Source: an uncultured Collinsella sp. (lineage in GTDB: Bacteria; Actinomycetota; Coriobacteriia; Coriobacteriales; Coriobacteriaceae). Taken from it: a stretch of 8,233 nucleotides of DNA. Where the stretch lies: the NCBI GenBank assembly GCA_958424475.1, contig CATZTY010000038.1, forward strand, positions 1 through 8,233, given 5' to 3'. Every line of letters begins with the position of its first letter. Position 1 is the first letter of the stretch. This document shows positions 1 to 5,462 of the stretch, piece by piece. The notes beneath the pieces are model-generated. The model was not told the origin of the DNA, ran no database searches, and saw nothing but the letters and a program-made list of their open reading frames with translations. Both the position numbers and the translations under genes were made by a program.

Positions 1-890
1 GCTGCGGCGAGGTCTGCTTTCGCCTTCTCGTAGGCGGCGCTGGCGGCTGCGGCCTTCGCATCCGCCGCGTCCTTGTTCTGCTGGGCTGCGGCGAGGACGG
101 CATCGGCGGAATCCTTTGCAGACTGGGCCGCAACCAGCTTGGACTGGGCATCGGCAAGCGTCGCGTTGGCGTTGTCCAGTTCGGCCTGTGCCCTGTCCAC
201 GGCAGCCTGGGCGTCGCGCACGGCCTGCTCGGCGGCACTGATTGCCTCCGGGGTGGCGCTTACGGCATCTGCCTTGGCCTTATCGAGGGCATCCTTGGCA
301 TCCTGGGCCACCTTGAGGGCGGACTGGTACGCCTCGTCCTTCTCGGACGCATCTGCCTTGGCGTCTGCGAGACCCGCCTTCGCCTGCTCGAGGTCCTTGC
401 CGGCGGCATCGGCGGCGTCCTTGCCCTCTGCGACCTGACGGGCGTACTCGTCCATTGCCGCTCGGTCGGCTGCCGTGCCGGCGCTGACTGCCGAATCGTA
501 GGATGCCTTGGCCTGGTCGCGGGCGGAAGCCGCCTCGTTGTAGGGACCGGCGGCCTCATCGTAGGATGCCTTGGCGGCGTCCTCCTTCGCCTTCGCCTCG
601 TCGACCGCCTTCTGCAGGTCCGCGATGGTCTGTGCGGCGGATTTCGCGCCGGTACCGGATGCCGCGCCGGCGTGGGCGGCGATCGGCGACATCACGGCGG
701 GGTGCTGTGTGCCCCCGTCACCGGTCTGGGCGAATGCCGTGAACGGTGAGATGAGGCTCGATCCGGTCATGGCGGCCATGGTCGCCGCGGTGACGGTCAG
801 GCGCGCGATCCCCTTCGGAGTGTGAATCTTTTTGTTTGGCAGTGCGGCGAAGTGATCGCCACCGGCAGCGAAATGCTTTCCCTGAGTCAT
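1..890 (-). CDS. Secreted alanine-rich coiled-coil protein (C-terminus beyond the window)
   Basis: The frame is open from an ATG at 890 to the left edge, 296 codons without a stop, so the C-terminus is missing. Residues 1-54 look like a long Sec signal peptide: a charged stretch with K20-K21, K26 and R30, a hydrophobic Ala/Thr/Met stretch from about 31, and an AFA cleavage site after residue 54. The mature part opens with a short Gly/Ala/Pro linker. From about residue 95 it is almost entirely Ala, Lys, Asp, Glu and Gln in helical patterns such as AKASYDEA, AKASYDSA, ALDKAKAD and YEKAKADLAA, with very few prolines or aromatic residues. This suggests a long extended coiled-coil stalk of an exported surface protein. 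AAGGA lies 11 nt before the ATG and GGAA lies 6 nt before it. No catalytic domain or wall anchor is visible; either could be in the missing part. The family is not recognised. The gene is divergent from the XRE regulator at 1012 and shares its operator region. Confidence 0.8.
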   Translation of the reverse strand, partial: MTQGKHFAAGGDHFAALPNKKIHTPKGIARLTVTAATMAAMTGSSLISPFTAFAQTGDGGTQHPAVMSPIAAHAGAASGTGAKSAAQTIADLQKAVDEAKAKEDAAKASYDEAAGPYNEAASARDQAKASYDSAVSAGTAADRAAMDEYARQVAEGKDAADAAGKDLEQAKAGLADAKADASEKDEAYQSALKVAQDAKDALDKAKADAVSATPEAISAAEQAVRDAQAAVDRAQAELDNANATLADAQSKLVAAQSAKDSADAVLAAAQQNKDAADAKAAAASAAYEKAKADLAA

Positions 891-970
891 TGCTATTCCA
901 TTCCTTTTCCATGCCCTATCCGACTGGGCATCTGAGTGCTTCCAATAGAGATAATTATGCGCCTTAACTG

Positions 971-1011
971 GGATTGTTGTATATAGTCCGTTGGCATAAA
1001 TACAACAATCC
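971..1011. promoter_or_regulatory. 41-bp operator-like palindrome between divergent genes
   Basis: The arms 971-989 and 993-1011 match at 16 of 19 positions around a central GTT. The outer 11 bp (GGATTGTTGTA / TACAACAATCC) are perfect. Possible promoters overlap it in both directions. Rightward, TTGTTG at 974-979 is followed after 17 bp by TAAATA at 997-1002. Leftward, TTGTTG at 1003-1008 is followed after 17 bp by TATATA at 980-985. A second leftward option is TATACA at 978-983 followed by CATAAT at 954-959. The core AGTCCGTTGGCAT resembles the boxes bound by small controller proteins of restriction-modification systems. The palindrome ends one base before the ATG of the XRE gene, which fits autoregulation. 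The palindrome is seen directly; its role is inferred, and the hexamers are weak matches. Confidence 0.65.
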
Positions 1012-1260
1012 ATGACTCTTTTTGTCATGGATATCTCGCCGCTACAACAATCCTTTGGTCTACGCTGCAAAGAACTCAGATCAGAGTCTGGTTACTCACA
1101 AGAGCAATTTGCGAACCGCATTGACATGGACAGGTCTTACTACGCCTCGATAGAGGTCGGGCGAAGAAATGTCAGTCTTTCTAACCTCTCTAAAATTGCC
1201 AATGGATTCAACATATCAATTGCTGCACTTATGACTGGTGTCACCGATAAATCGGATTAG
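1012..1260 (+). CDS. Small XRE-family helix-turn-helix regulator
   Basis: This 82-residue protein consists almost only of one XRE/Cro-type DNA-binding domain. Residues 15-26 form the first helix, 29-36 (SQEQFANR) helix 2, and 40-48 (DRSYYASIE) the recognition helix. The typical G50-R51-R52-N53 turn and the SLSNLSKIANGF helix follow. Size and pattern resemble controller proteins of restriction-modification systems and other minimal autoregulators, but no restriction or methylase gene is present here. ATG 1012 lies about 10 bp after a possible -10 and has no Shine-Dalgarno site, so the transcript may be leaderless, as is known for several controller genes. ATG 1027, which would give MDISPLQQ, is an alternative start. 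The gene is visibly AT-richer than its neighbours, suggesting transfer. It probably controls itself and the divergent secreted-protein gene. Confidence 0.85.
   Translation: MTLFVMDISPLQQSFGLRCKELRSESGYSQEQFANRIDMDRSYYASIEVGRRNVSLSNLSKIANGFNISIAALMTGVTDKSD
1043..1053. promoter_or_regulatory. Third copy of the TACAACAATCC box, inside the XRE gene
   Basis: These 11 bases are identical to the right arm of the palindrome (1001-1011), in the same orientation and 42 bp downstream, about four helical turns. The box encodes residues within LQQSF of the regulator. An auxiliary operator allowing cooperative binding or a repression loop is a reasonable inference. Confidence 0.5.
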
Positions 1261-1359
1261 TCCATCAATCAGCGAACGAAGTGAGCGAATAAATCGGCGG
1301 CGTAGCCGGCGGCAAGGACACGGTACGTGGCCGCGCAGCGAGCTCCGCGAGCGAAGGTG

Positions 1360-1388
1360 GGGCAGCATCGCTGTCCCTATTCTTTATC
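1360..1388 (+). terminator. Terminator-like hairpin of repeat unit 1
   Basis: A 7-bp stem (1360-1366 with 1370-1376, including one G-T pair) with an ATC loop is followed by CTATTCTTTATC. It is the first of two candidate intrinsic terminators after the XRE gene, about 100 bp past its stop. Confidence 0.5.
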
Positions 1389-1449
1389 GACGGCGTAGCC
1401 GGCGGCAAGGTCACGGTACGTGGCCGCGCAGCGAGCTTTGCGAGCGAAG

Positions 1450-1480
1450 GGGACGGCATCGCCGTCCCTATTTCTTTATA
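1450..1480 (+). terminator. Terminator-like hairpin of repeat unit 2
   Basis: A perfect 8-bp GC-rich stem, GGGACGGC (1450-1457) with GCCGTCCC (1461-1468), closes an ATC loop and is followed by TATTTCTTTATA. This is a good rho-independent terminator for rightward transcription from the XRE gene. It is stronger than the copy in unit 1. Confidence 0.6.
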
Positions 1481-1757
1481 AACTATTTCTCTATTAATTG
1501 GTTTCACCAAACTGGGTATTACACAAGCTTCTGAGCAGTCTTTTTATCAAATAATTCAAAGCTACCGAATCATCAAAATGGTGAAATTATTTACCCAAAA
1601 GAGGGAAGCACATCACCAAAATGGAACCGACTAACAGCTGTTGAAAACTTTTATCCCCAAAATGGTGATTTCCTGTTTTCAGTGGAAAACTCGGTAAGTT
1701 AAATAATTTACTTACCAGATTTACAAACAAAAGCAGTTCTTAGCCCAAAAACCAGAA
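1481..1757. other. AT-rich gene-free region with short repeats
   Basis: I see no credible gene here. The stretch is markedly AT-rich. It holds three spaced boxes related to CCAAAATGGTGA, at 1574, 1616 and 1657. A sequence one base from a DnaA box (TTATCCCCA) starts at 1651. A small hairpin GTTTTC-N4-GAAAAC lies at about 1675-1690. An interrupted palindrome with arms GGTAAGT / ACTTACC lies at 1693-1716. It may be the regulatory or structural end of an acquired element. Confidence 0.5.
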
Positions 1758-1788
1758 CAGGTCAGAAGCAAAAACAACTCCTGACCTG
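1758..1788 (-). terminator. Probable terminator of tRNA-Arg
   Basis: CAGGTCAG (1758-1765) and CTGACCTG (1781-1788) form a perfect 8-bp inverted repeat with a 15-nt loop. On the minus strand it lies 9 nt after the tRNA 3' end and is followed by TTCTGGTTTTTGG, a fair U-rich tail. Confidence 0.6.
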
Positions 1789-1797
1789 CGATTTTCC

Positions 1798-1873
1798 TGG
1801 TGCCCCCGGGCGGATTCGAACCGTCGACACCCGCTTTAGGAGAGCGGTGCTCTATCCCCTGAGCTACGGAGGC
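1798..1873 (-). tRNA. tRNA-Arg (anticodon CCT)
   Basis: The 76-nt cloverleaf is complete. The acceptor stem pairs GCCTCCG with CGGGGGC (one G-T pair), followed by discriminator A and an encoded CCA at 1798-1800. The D arm is GCTC...GAGC. The anticodon arm is CCGCT-CTCCTAA-AGCGG with anticodon CCT, which reads AGG. The T loop is TTCGAAT, with one A-C mismatch in the T stem. The rare AGG-reading tRNA-Arg is a common target for integrating elements. The DNA on its 3' side (below 1798) looks accessory. Confidence 0.95.
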
Positions 1874-1883
1874 ATGTTGTACT

Positions 1884-1892
1884 AGTGTAGCA
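1884..1892 (-). promoter_or_regulatory. Extended -10 promoter of tRNA-Arg
   Basis: On the minus strand TGCTACACT is an extended -10 (TGn plus TACACT). It lies 10 bp before the tRNA 5' end, which would give a very short leader. No good -35 hexamer is seen 16-18 bp upstream. Confidence 0.45.
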
Positions 1893-1954
1893 GATTTACG
1901 CCGTTGTAATGCAGCGTATAGCCACTCTTCGAAGTTGCGGTGGAACAGCCCTCC

Positions 1955-2153
1955 GGAAAGTGCGTCCCACTATCCAGGCAAATTCTGGGTCAGACTTTCC
2001 CAATGGGACCTCGCTGGAAACTGTGTCCCAGAATTTCGGCTCGAAACGGGACACGGTTTCCCAAACGACCCCGTTCCGGAAACTACATCCCGGAATCGGC
2101 GCTCGAACTGGGATGCACTTTCCCGATCGAGCCCCATGGGAAACTACGTCCCA
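1955..2153. repeat. Alternating inverted-repeat array (7 copies, period about 61 bp)
   Basis: Seven copies of a 15-17-bp motif with consensus GGAAA(C/G)TNN(G/A)TCCC(A/G) alternate in direction. Forward copies lie at 1955-1969, 2016-2030, 2078-2092 and 2139-2153. Reverse copies lie at 1986-2002, 2047-2063 and 2109-2124. Same-direction copies are 61-62 bp apart, and neighbouring opposite copies are about 31 bp apart. Several copies are partly self-complementary, for example TGGGA...TCCCA. Linkers are less conserved, although GAAT...GGC...CTCGAA recurs. The array lies between the end of manO and the tRNA promoter, and no real gene overlaps it. Confidence 0.8.
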
Positions 2154-2176
2154 CTTTGGGGGGCGCTCTTTAATGA

Positions 2177-2575
2177 CTAGTTGCCTTTGTGGAAGAGGTT
2201 TTTGATAACGGAGGGGATACTCTTGGCACCCTTGGCCGTCACATCGATAAAGTCGGGCGAGCGCACGAGCTTATCCTCATCGACGTACTTGCGGACCGCG
2301 CGAAGCGTCTCTTTGTCGTCGCGCGTCGAAAACGTAAAGTGACCGTTATCCTTGGTGAAGATGGCAAAACGCGTAATCTTCTTGGTGCCGCGCAAAACCT
2401 CGGCGGCAATATAGTCGACCTCGTCCCACGGGATTTGAATATAATCCTCGGGATTGCGCTCGTTATAGTACTCAAACGCCTTATTGCCCACCATCACGTT
2501 ACCGTGGCTGGTAAGCCCCATCAGGCAGGTTGCCGGCGTTGCCAGATCGACCGTGCTGTTCTGAGATTGCGCCAT
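2177..2575 (-). CDS. manO: DUF956 family protein (ManO), mannose PTS accessory
   Basis: This 132-residue protein matches the DUF956 family: an N-terminal MAQSxNxxVDL, a MGLTSHGNVMVGNKAFEYYN segment near residues 19-38, the strongly conserved NPEDYIQIPWDEVDY near 41-55, then RFAIFTKxNGxFTFSTRDDKETLRAVRKYV and a basic C-terminus. The family is known as a short cytoplasmic protein encoded after IID in mannose PTS operons. Its exact role is not established, though regulation of the transporter has been suggested. I chose ATG 2575 because the family starts there and GGAGGG lies 10 nt upstream. A GTG at 2626 would place the start inside the terminator hairpin loop. It is the last gene of the operon, and a probable terminator separates it from manZ. 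Confidence 0.88.
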   Translation of the reverse strand: MAQSQNSTVDLATPATCLMGLTSHGNVMVGNKAFEYYNERNPEDYIQIPWDEVDYIAAEVLRGTKKITRFAIFTKDNGHFTFSTRDDKETLRAVRKYVDEDKLVRSPDFIDVTAKGAKSIPSVIKNLFHKGN

Positions 2576-2589
2576 ACGCGCCTCGCCCT

Positions 2590-2639
2590 CCAAATAAAAC
2601 AATCGGACCGCATCCAGTGTACCCACCGGGTGCGGTCCG
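2590..2639 (-). terminator. Probable terminator between manZ and manO
   Basis: On the minus strand CGGACCGCA (2631-2639) and TGCGGTCCG (2604-2612) form a perfect 9-bp stem with an 18-nt loop, and ACCC-GGT-GGGT can pair inside. ATTGTTTTATTT follows at once. The manO ribosome-binding site starts right after the T-rich tail, so read-through would be needed for manO from the manX promoter. Confidence 0.6.
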
Positions 2640-2695
2640 TTTCAATGGCTCAAAAGCCCTTGCCTAGCAACTCTCGGTCTTAAGCCGAAGCGTGC

Positions 2696-3616
2696 TTACA
2701 TGAAGCCGCAGACGCGACCGATGATGCCGACGGCGAAGAGAGCCAGGATGATGACGATCGGGCTGACCTTCTTCTTGAGGAGCTTGCAGACCAGCAGGGT
2801 CAGGCACACGGCGGCAAGGCCGGGGATGAGCTGATCGAGGTTAGCCTGAAGCGTGGTGACCTTCACCGGATCAAGGGCGTTAGCACCGATGGAGTTATAC
2901 ATCGTCAGTGCTTCCTTGACACCCTCAGAACCGGAGGGCAGGTTAGCCCAGTCGATAAAGGCGCCAGCAGACTGCTTGACCGTGGAGACGATCGGGGTGA
3001 AGGAAATGGACACCCAGCGCTCGACCAGAGCGCCGATGATGAACATACCAAGGATGGAAGCACCCTCGGTGACCTTGCCCATCAGACCGCCAGAGAGGTC
3101 CTTGGCGATGGAGGAGCCGACCTTGTAGCCAAACTCCTGCGTGTACCACAGGAAGGCGTAACGGATGATGTTCCACGCGAAGAAGAACAGCAGCGGACCG
3201 GCGATGCTGCCGGACAGGGCCAGGGAAGCGCCCAGAGCGCCCAGAATCGGGCGAAGGGTGAACCAGAAGGCGGGGTCGCCGACGCCGGCGAGCGGGCCCA
3301 TCATACCGACCTTGACGCCCTGAATGGCGACGTCGTCAATCGGAGCACCGTTGGCGCGCTCCTCCTCGAGAGCGAGGGTAACGCCAATGACGGGGGCGGA
3401 AACATAGGGGTGGGTGTTATAGAACTCCAGGTGGCGCTTAAGAGCGGCAATCTGGTCATCCTTGCTGGTGTAGAGCTTCTTGATCGCAGGGATCATTGCG
3501 AAGCACCAGCCGCCATTCTGCATACGCTCGTAGTTCCACGAGCCCTGAAGGAACTGATGACGGAAGCAAACCTTCTTGCGGTCAGCCTTGGTGAGCTGAA
3601 TCTTGTTCTCTGCCAT
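2696..3616 (-). CDS. manZ: PTS mannose/fructose/sorbose family, IID component
   Basis: This 306-residue integral membrane subunit works with IIC in binding and moving the sugar during phosphorylation. The IID family pattern is clear: FRHQFLQGSWNYERMQNGGW near the N-terminus, LKRHLEFYNTHPYVSAPVIG, the conserved GVKVGMMGPLAGVGDPAFWF block around residues 100-120, hydrophobic segments through LLFFFAWNIIRYAFLWY, and a C-terminal membrane segment (PIVIILALFAVGIIGRVCGF). Length is normal for the family. I prefer ATG 3616: AGGAGGGG lies about 10 nt upstream, whereas the GTG at 3625 is too close to it. The 16-nt gap after manY contains this ribosome-binding site, so the genes are co-transcribed. No defect is seen. 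Confidence 0.95.
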   Translation of the reverse strand: MAENKIQLTKADRKKVCFRHQFLQGSWNYERMQNGGWCFAMIPAIKKLYTSKDDQIAALKRHLEFYNTHPYVSAPVIGVTLALEEERANGAPIDDVAIQGVKVGMMGPLAGVGDPAFWFTLRPILGALGASLALSGSIAGPLLFFFAWNIIRYAFLWYTQEFGYKVGSSIAKDLSGGLMGKVTEGASILGMFIIGALVERWVSISFTPIVSTVKQSAGAFIDWANLPSGSEGVKEALTMYNSIGANALDPVKVTTLQANLDQLIPGLAAVCLTLLVCKLLKKKVSPIVIILALFAVGIIGRVCGFM

Positions 3617-3632
3617 ATGTATCACTCCCCTC

Positions 3633-4451
3633 CTACTCGTAATCGTTCAGAATGTCGCCGAGCGGGTCACCGGAACCACCGCTCATGCCGCCACCCTGCT
3701 TGGCCAGATCCTTAAGGCCAAGGTAGATGAGGGCAAGGGAGATGCCGATGAGGCCAAGGGCGATCAGCGTGAGCTGAGGGATGGCGGCAAGGACAAAGCC
3801 GAGGATGAAGAACGGCCAGGTCTCCTTGGTGGCCATCATGTTGATGACCATGGCGTAACCGACGGAAGCGACCATGCCGCCGCCGACAGCCATGCCGCCG
3901 GACAGCCAGTCGGGCATAGCGTTAAGCGCGTTGGTAACAGCCTCGGCCGGGATGATGCACAGAAGTACTGCCGGGATGGCGATACGAAGGCCCTGCATGA
4001 GGATGGCAGCGTACTGCCAGCGCTCGATGCCGGAGAAGTCACCCTTCTCGGCGCAACCGTCCATGGCGTGAGCGATAGCGGTAGCCAGGGTACGGCAGAT
4101 CATGGTCAGGAACAGGCCAGCGACCGACAGCGGGACGGCGACGGCGATGGCGGCGGTAACGGCCTTGCCCGAATCGGTGGCGCCGCCGTTGAGGGCGAGC
4201 ACCATGATGATCGAAGAAGCGACCGAGGCCAGAGCGGCGTCAGGCGCGACGGCGGCGCCGACGTTAGCCCAGCCAAGGGCCATCATCTGGAGCGAACCGC
4301 CCAGGAGGATGCCCTCCTGAAGGTGACCGGTTACGAGACCGATAAGCGTGCACGCCACGAGCGGCTGATGGAACTGGAACTCATCCAGGACGCCTTCCAT
4401 ACCGGCAAGCAACGCGACAATCGCAACAAGCAGAATAGTGATTGCAGACAT
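3633..4451 (-). CDS. manY: PTS mannose/fructose/sorbose family, IIC component
   Basis: This 272-residue integral membrane subunit forms the sugar channel of the mannose-family permease. Family hallmarks are the N-terminal hydrophobic stretch with EFQFHQPLVACTLIGLVTG, then LQEGILLGGSLQMMALGWAN followed by VGAAVAPDAALASV, and several later membrane segments up to LTLIALGLIGISLALIYLGL. The last 25 or so residues are a hydrophilic Gly/Ser/Asp tail (GGGMSGGSGDPLGD), presumably cytoplasmic. ATG 4451 is supported by AAAGGAGGG with 8-nt spacing. It lies 18 nt after the manX stop, so the genes are translationally close. The substrate cannot be fixed from IIC alone; mannose/glucose type is favoured by the operon order and by manO. 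Confidence 0.95.
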   Translation of the reverse strand: MSAITILLVAIVALLAGMEGVLDEFQFHQPLVACTLIGLVTGHLQEGILLGGSLQMMALGWANVGAAVAPDAALASVASSIIMVLALNGGATDSGKAVTAAIAVAVPLSVAGLFLTMICRTLATAIAHAMDGCAEKGDFSGIERWQYAAILMQGLRIAIPAVLLCIIPAEAVTNALNAMPDWLSGGMAVGGGMVASVGYAMVINMMATKETWPFFILGFVLAAIPQLTLIALGLIGISLALIYLGLKDLAKQGGGMSGGSGDPLGDILNDYE

Positions 4452-4469
4452 GTATCGGACCCTCCTTTA

Positions 4470-5459
4470 CTATGCTTGAGCGGCCAGTTCGGCCTTAGCT
4501 TTCTTCAACATGGCGTCGAGATCCTCGGAGGAATCCGAAGGAACCTTACGGACCTCGAACTTGACGCCCTTGGCCTTGAGGGCCTCGAGAGTCTTAACGT
4601 CATCATCGCCCATAGCGACGGCGTTGGTGACGACGACCTTGCCCTTGGAGTGAGCCATGGAACCGATGTTGACTTCCTTGATGTCGACGCCGGCCTCGAT
4701 GGCCTTGAGCAGATCCTGCGGGTTCTCAAAGAGCAGCATGGCCTTGGTGTCACCAAAGCGCGTGTCCTTGACGACCTCGGCCATCTTCTTGATGGGCACG
4801 ACGTTGGCATGGACTCCCGGAGGGGCAGCCTGCTCGATCATGGTCTTGCGGAGCTCGTCGTGGGCAACGCCGTCGGAAACCACGATGATGCGGTTGGGGT
4901 TGATCTGCTTGGTCCACGTGGTGGCCACCTGACCATGAAGCAGACGGGTGTCGATACGGACGTGGGCGATCTTGATGTGCCCGTCGCCGATGACCGTTCC
5001 CGGAGGGATGGCGCCTGCAGGAGCAGCAGCGGCCGCAGCCGGCTTCTTCTCCTCGGGCTCCAGAGACTCGGGCTTGACGCGCACGCCAGCCTTAGCCTCA
5101 GTCACGAGATGTTTTGCGATCGCATGTGCAGTGTTCTTTGCGTCAAAGCGCTGCGAATATGCCTCGATGAGCATAGGCAGGTTGACACCGGTGACGATAG
5201 CCCAGGAATCGTGGCCCTCGATGAGCCCGCTGATCTGGTTGAACGGCGTGCCGCCCCACAGATCAACGAGGAAGAGCACCTGCTCCTGGTCCTCGAAGGA
5301 AGCGATTGCTTCCTCGACCTTGGCACGGAAGTCGTCGGGGCCCATGCTCGGCTCGAGCGAGACCACGGCTACAGACGGCTGATCGCCAAAGACCATCGAG
5401 CCCGTCTGCTTGATTCCAGCAGCCAAGTCACCGTGGCTAGCAAGAACAATACTTACCAT
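4470..5459 (-). CDS. manX: PTS mannose-type IIAB phosphotransfer protein
   Basis: This 329-residue cytoplasmic protein relays phosphate from HPr to the incoming sugar. The IIA domain (about 1-120) has the active histidine in VLASHGDLA (H9) and the mannose-type signature VDLWGGTPFN (66-75). A flexible linker rich in Ala, Pro and Glu (about 125-155) joins it to IIB, whose phosphorylation site is in DTRLLHGQVATTW (H175). Layout, length and histidine positions match E. coli ManX closely. ATG 5459 is chosen because GGAGGT lies 6 nt upstream; the GTG just before it at 5462 is too near that site. It is the first gene of manX-manY-manZ-manO. The AT-rich leader upstream suggests regulated expression, but I see no recognisable catabolite or sigma-54 site. 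Confidence 0.95.
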   Translation of the reverse strand: MVSIVLASHGDLAAGIKQTGSMVFGDQPSVAVVSLEPSMGPDDFRAKVEEAIASFEDQEQVLFLVDLWGGTPFNQISGLIEGHDSWAIVTGVNLPMLIEAYSQRFDAKNTAHAIAKHLVTEAKAGVRVKPESLEPEEKKPAAAAAAPAGAIPPGTVIGDGHIKIAHVRIDTRLLHGQVATTWTKQINPNRIIVVSDGVAHDELRKTMIEQAAPPGVHANVVPIKKMAEVVKDTRFGDTKAMLLFENPQDLLKAIEAGVDIKEVNIGSMAHSKGKVVVTNAVAMGDDDVKTLEALKAKGVKFEVRKVPSDSSEDLDAMLKKAKAELAAQA

Positions 5460-5462
5460 CAC

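Larger units (their letters stand above)
1298..1480. repeat. Two 93-bp tandem repeats, each ending in a hairpin
   Basis: The units start at 1298 and 1391 and run to about 1387 and 1480. They share CGGCGTAGCCGGCGGCAAGG, then CACGGTACGTGGCCGCGCAG, then AGCGAGC-N4-CGAGCGAAGG, and end in a hairpin plus CTATTCTTTA or CTATTTCTTTA. Differences are few and concentrated in the hairpin, where some are compensatory: GGGCAGC-atc-GCTGTCC in unit 1 and GGACGGC-atc-GCCGTCC in unit 2. A degenerate copy of the AGCGA...GAGCGAA segment lies at 1271-1289, just after the XRE stop codon. The unit is GC-rich within AT-rich surroundings. Minus-strand translation gives a repetitive peptide, which I take to be a by-product. 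Confidence 0.8.

Noticed and set aside
73..742. Plus-strand Ala/Ser-rich and Arg/Pro-rich frames opposite the secreted protein
   Set aside because: They are antisense shadows of the alanine-rich repeats; only the minus-strand frame has a signal peptide and a ribosome-binding site.
971..1011. CRISPR or recombinase site interpretation of the palindrome and repeated boxes
   Set aside because: There are no regular spacers or cas genes and no recombinase gene; the position at a divergent promoter fits an operator better.
1265..1510. Minus-strand frame of 81 codons with a repeated ARPRTVTLPPATP-like peptide
   Set aside because: The peptide repeat is simply the translation of the 93-bp DNA repeat, and its hairpins look like terminators. 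No ribosome-binding site was seen.
1651..1690. Replication origin suggested by TTATCCCCA and nearby TGTTGAAAAC
   Set aside because: There is only one imperfect DnaA-like box, no dnaA, dnaN or rep gene, and no cluster of boxes; too weak to annotate as an origin.
1909..2205. Overlapping small plus-strand frames in the inverted-repeat array
   Set aside because: Several frames are open at once over the same repeats, and the product only mirrors the repeat. No start signal or family was recognised.
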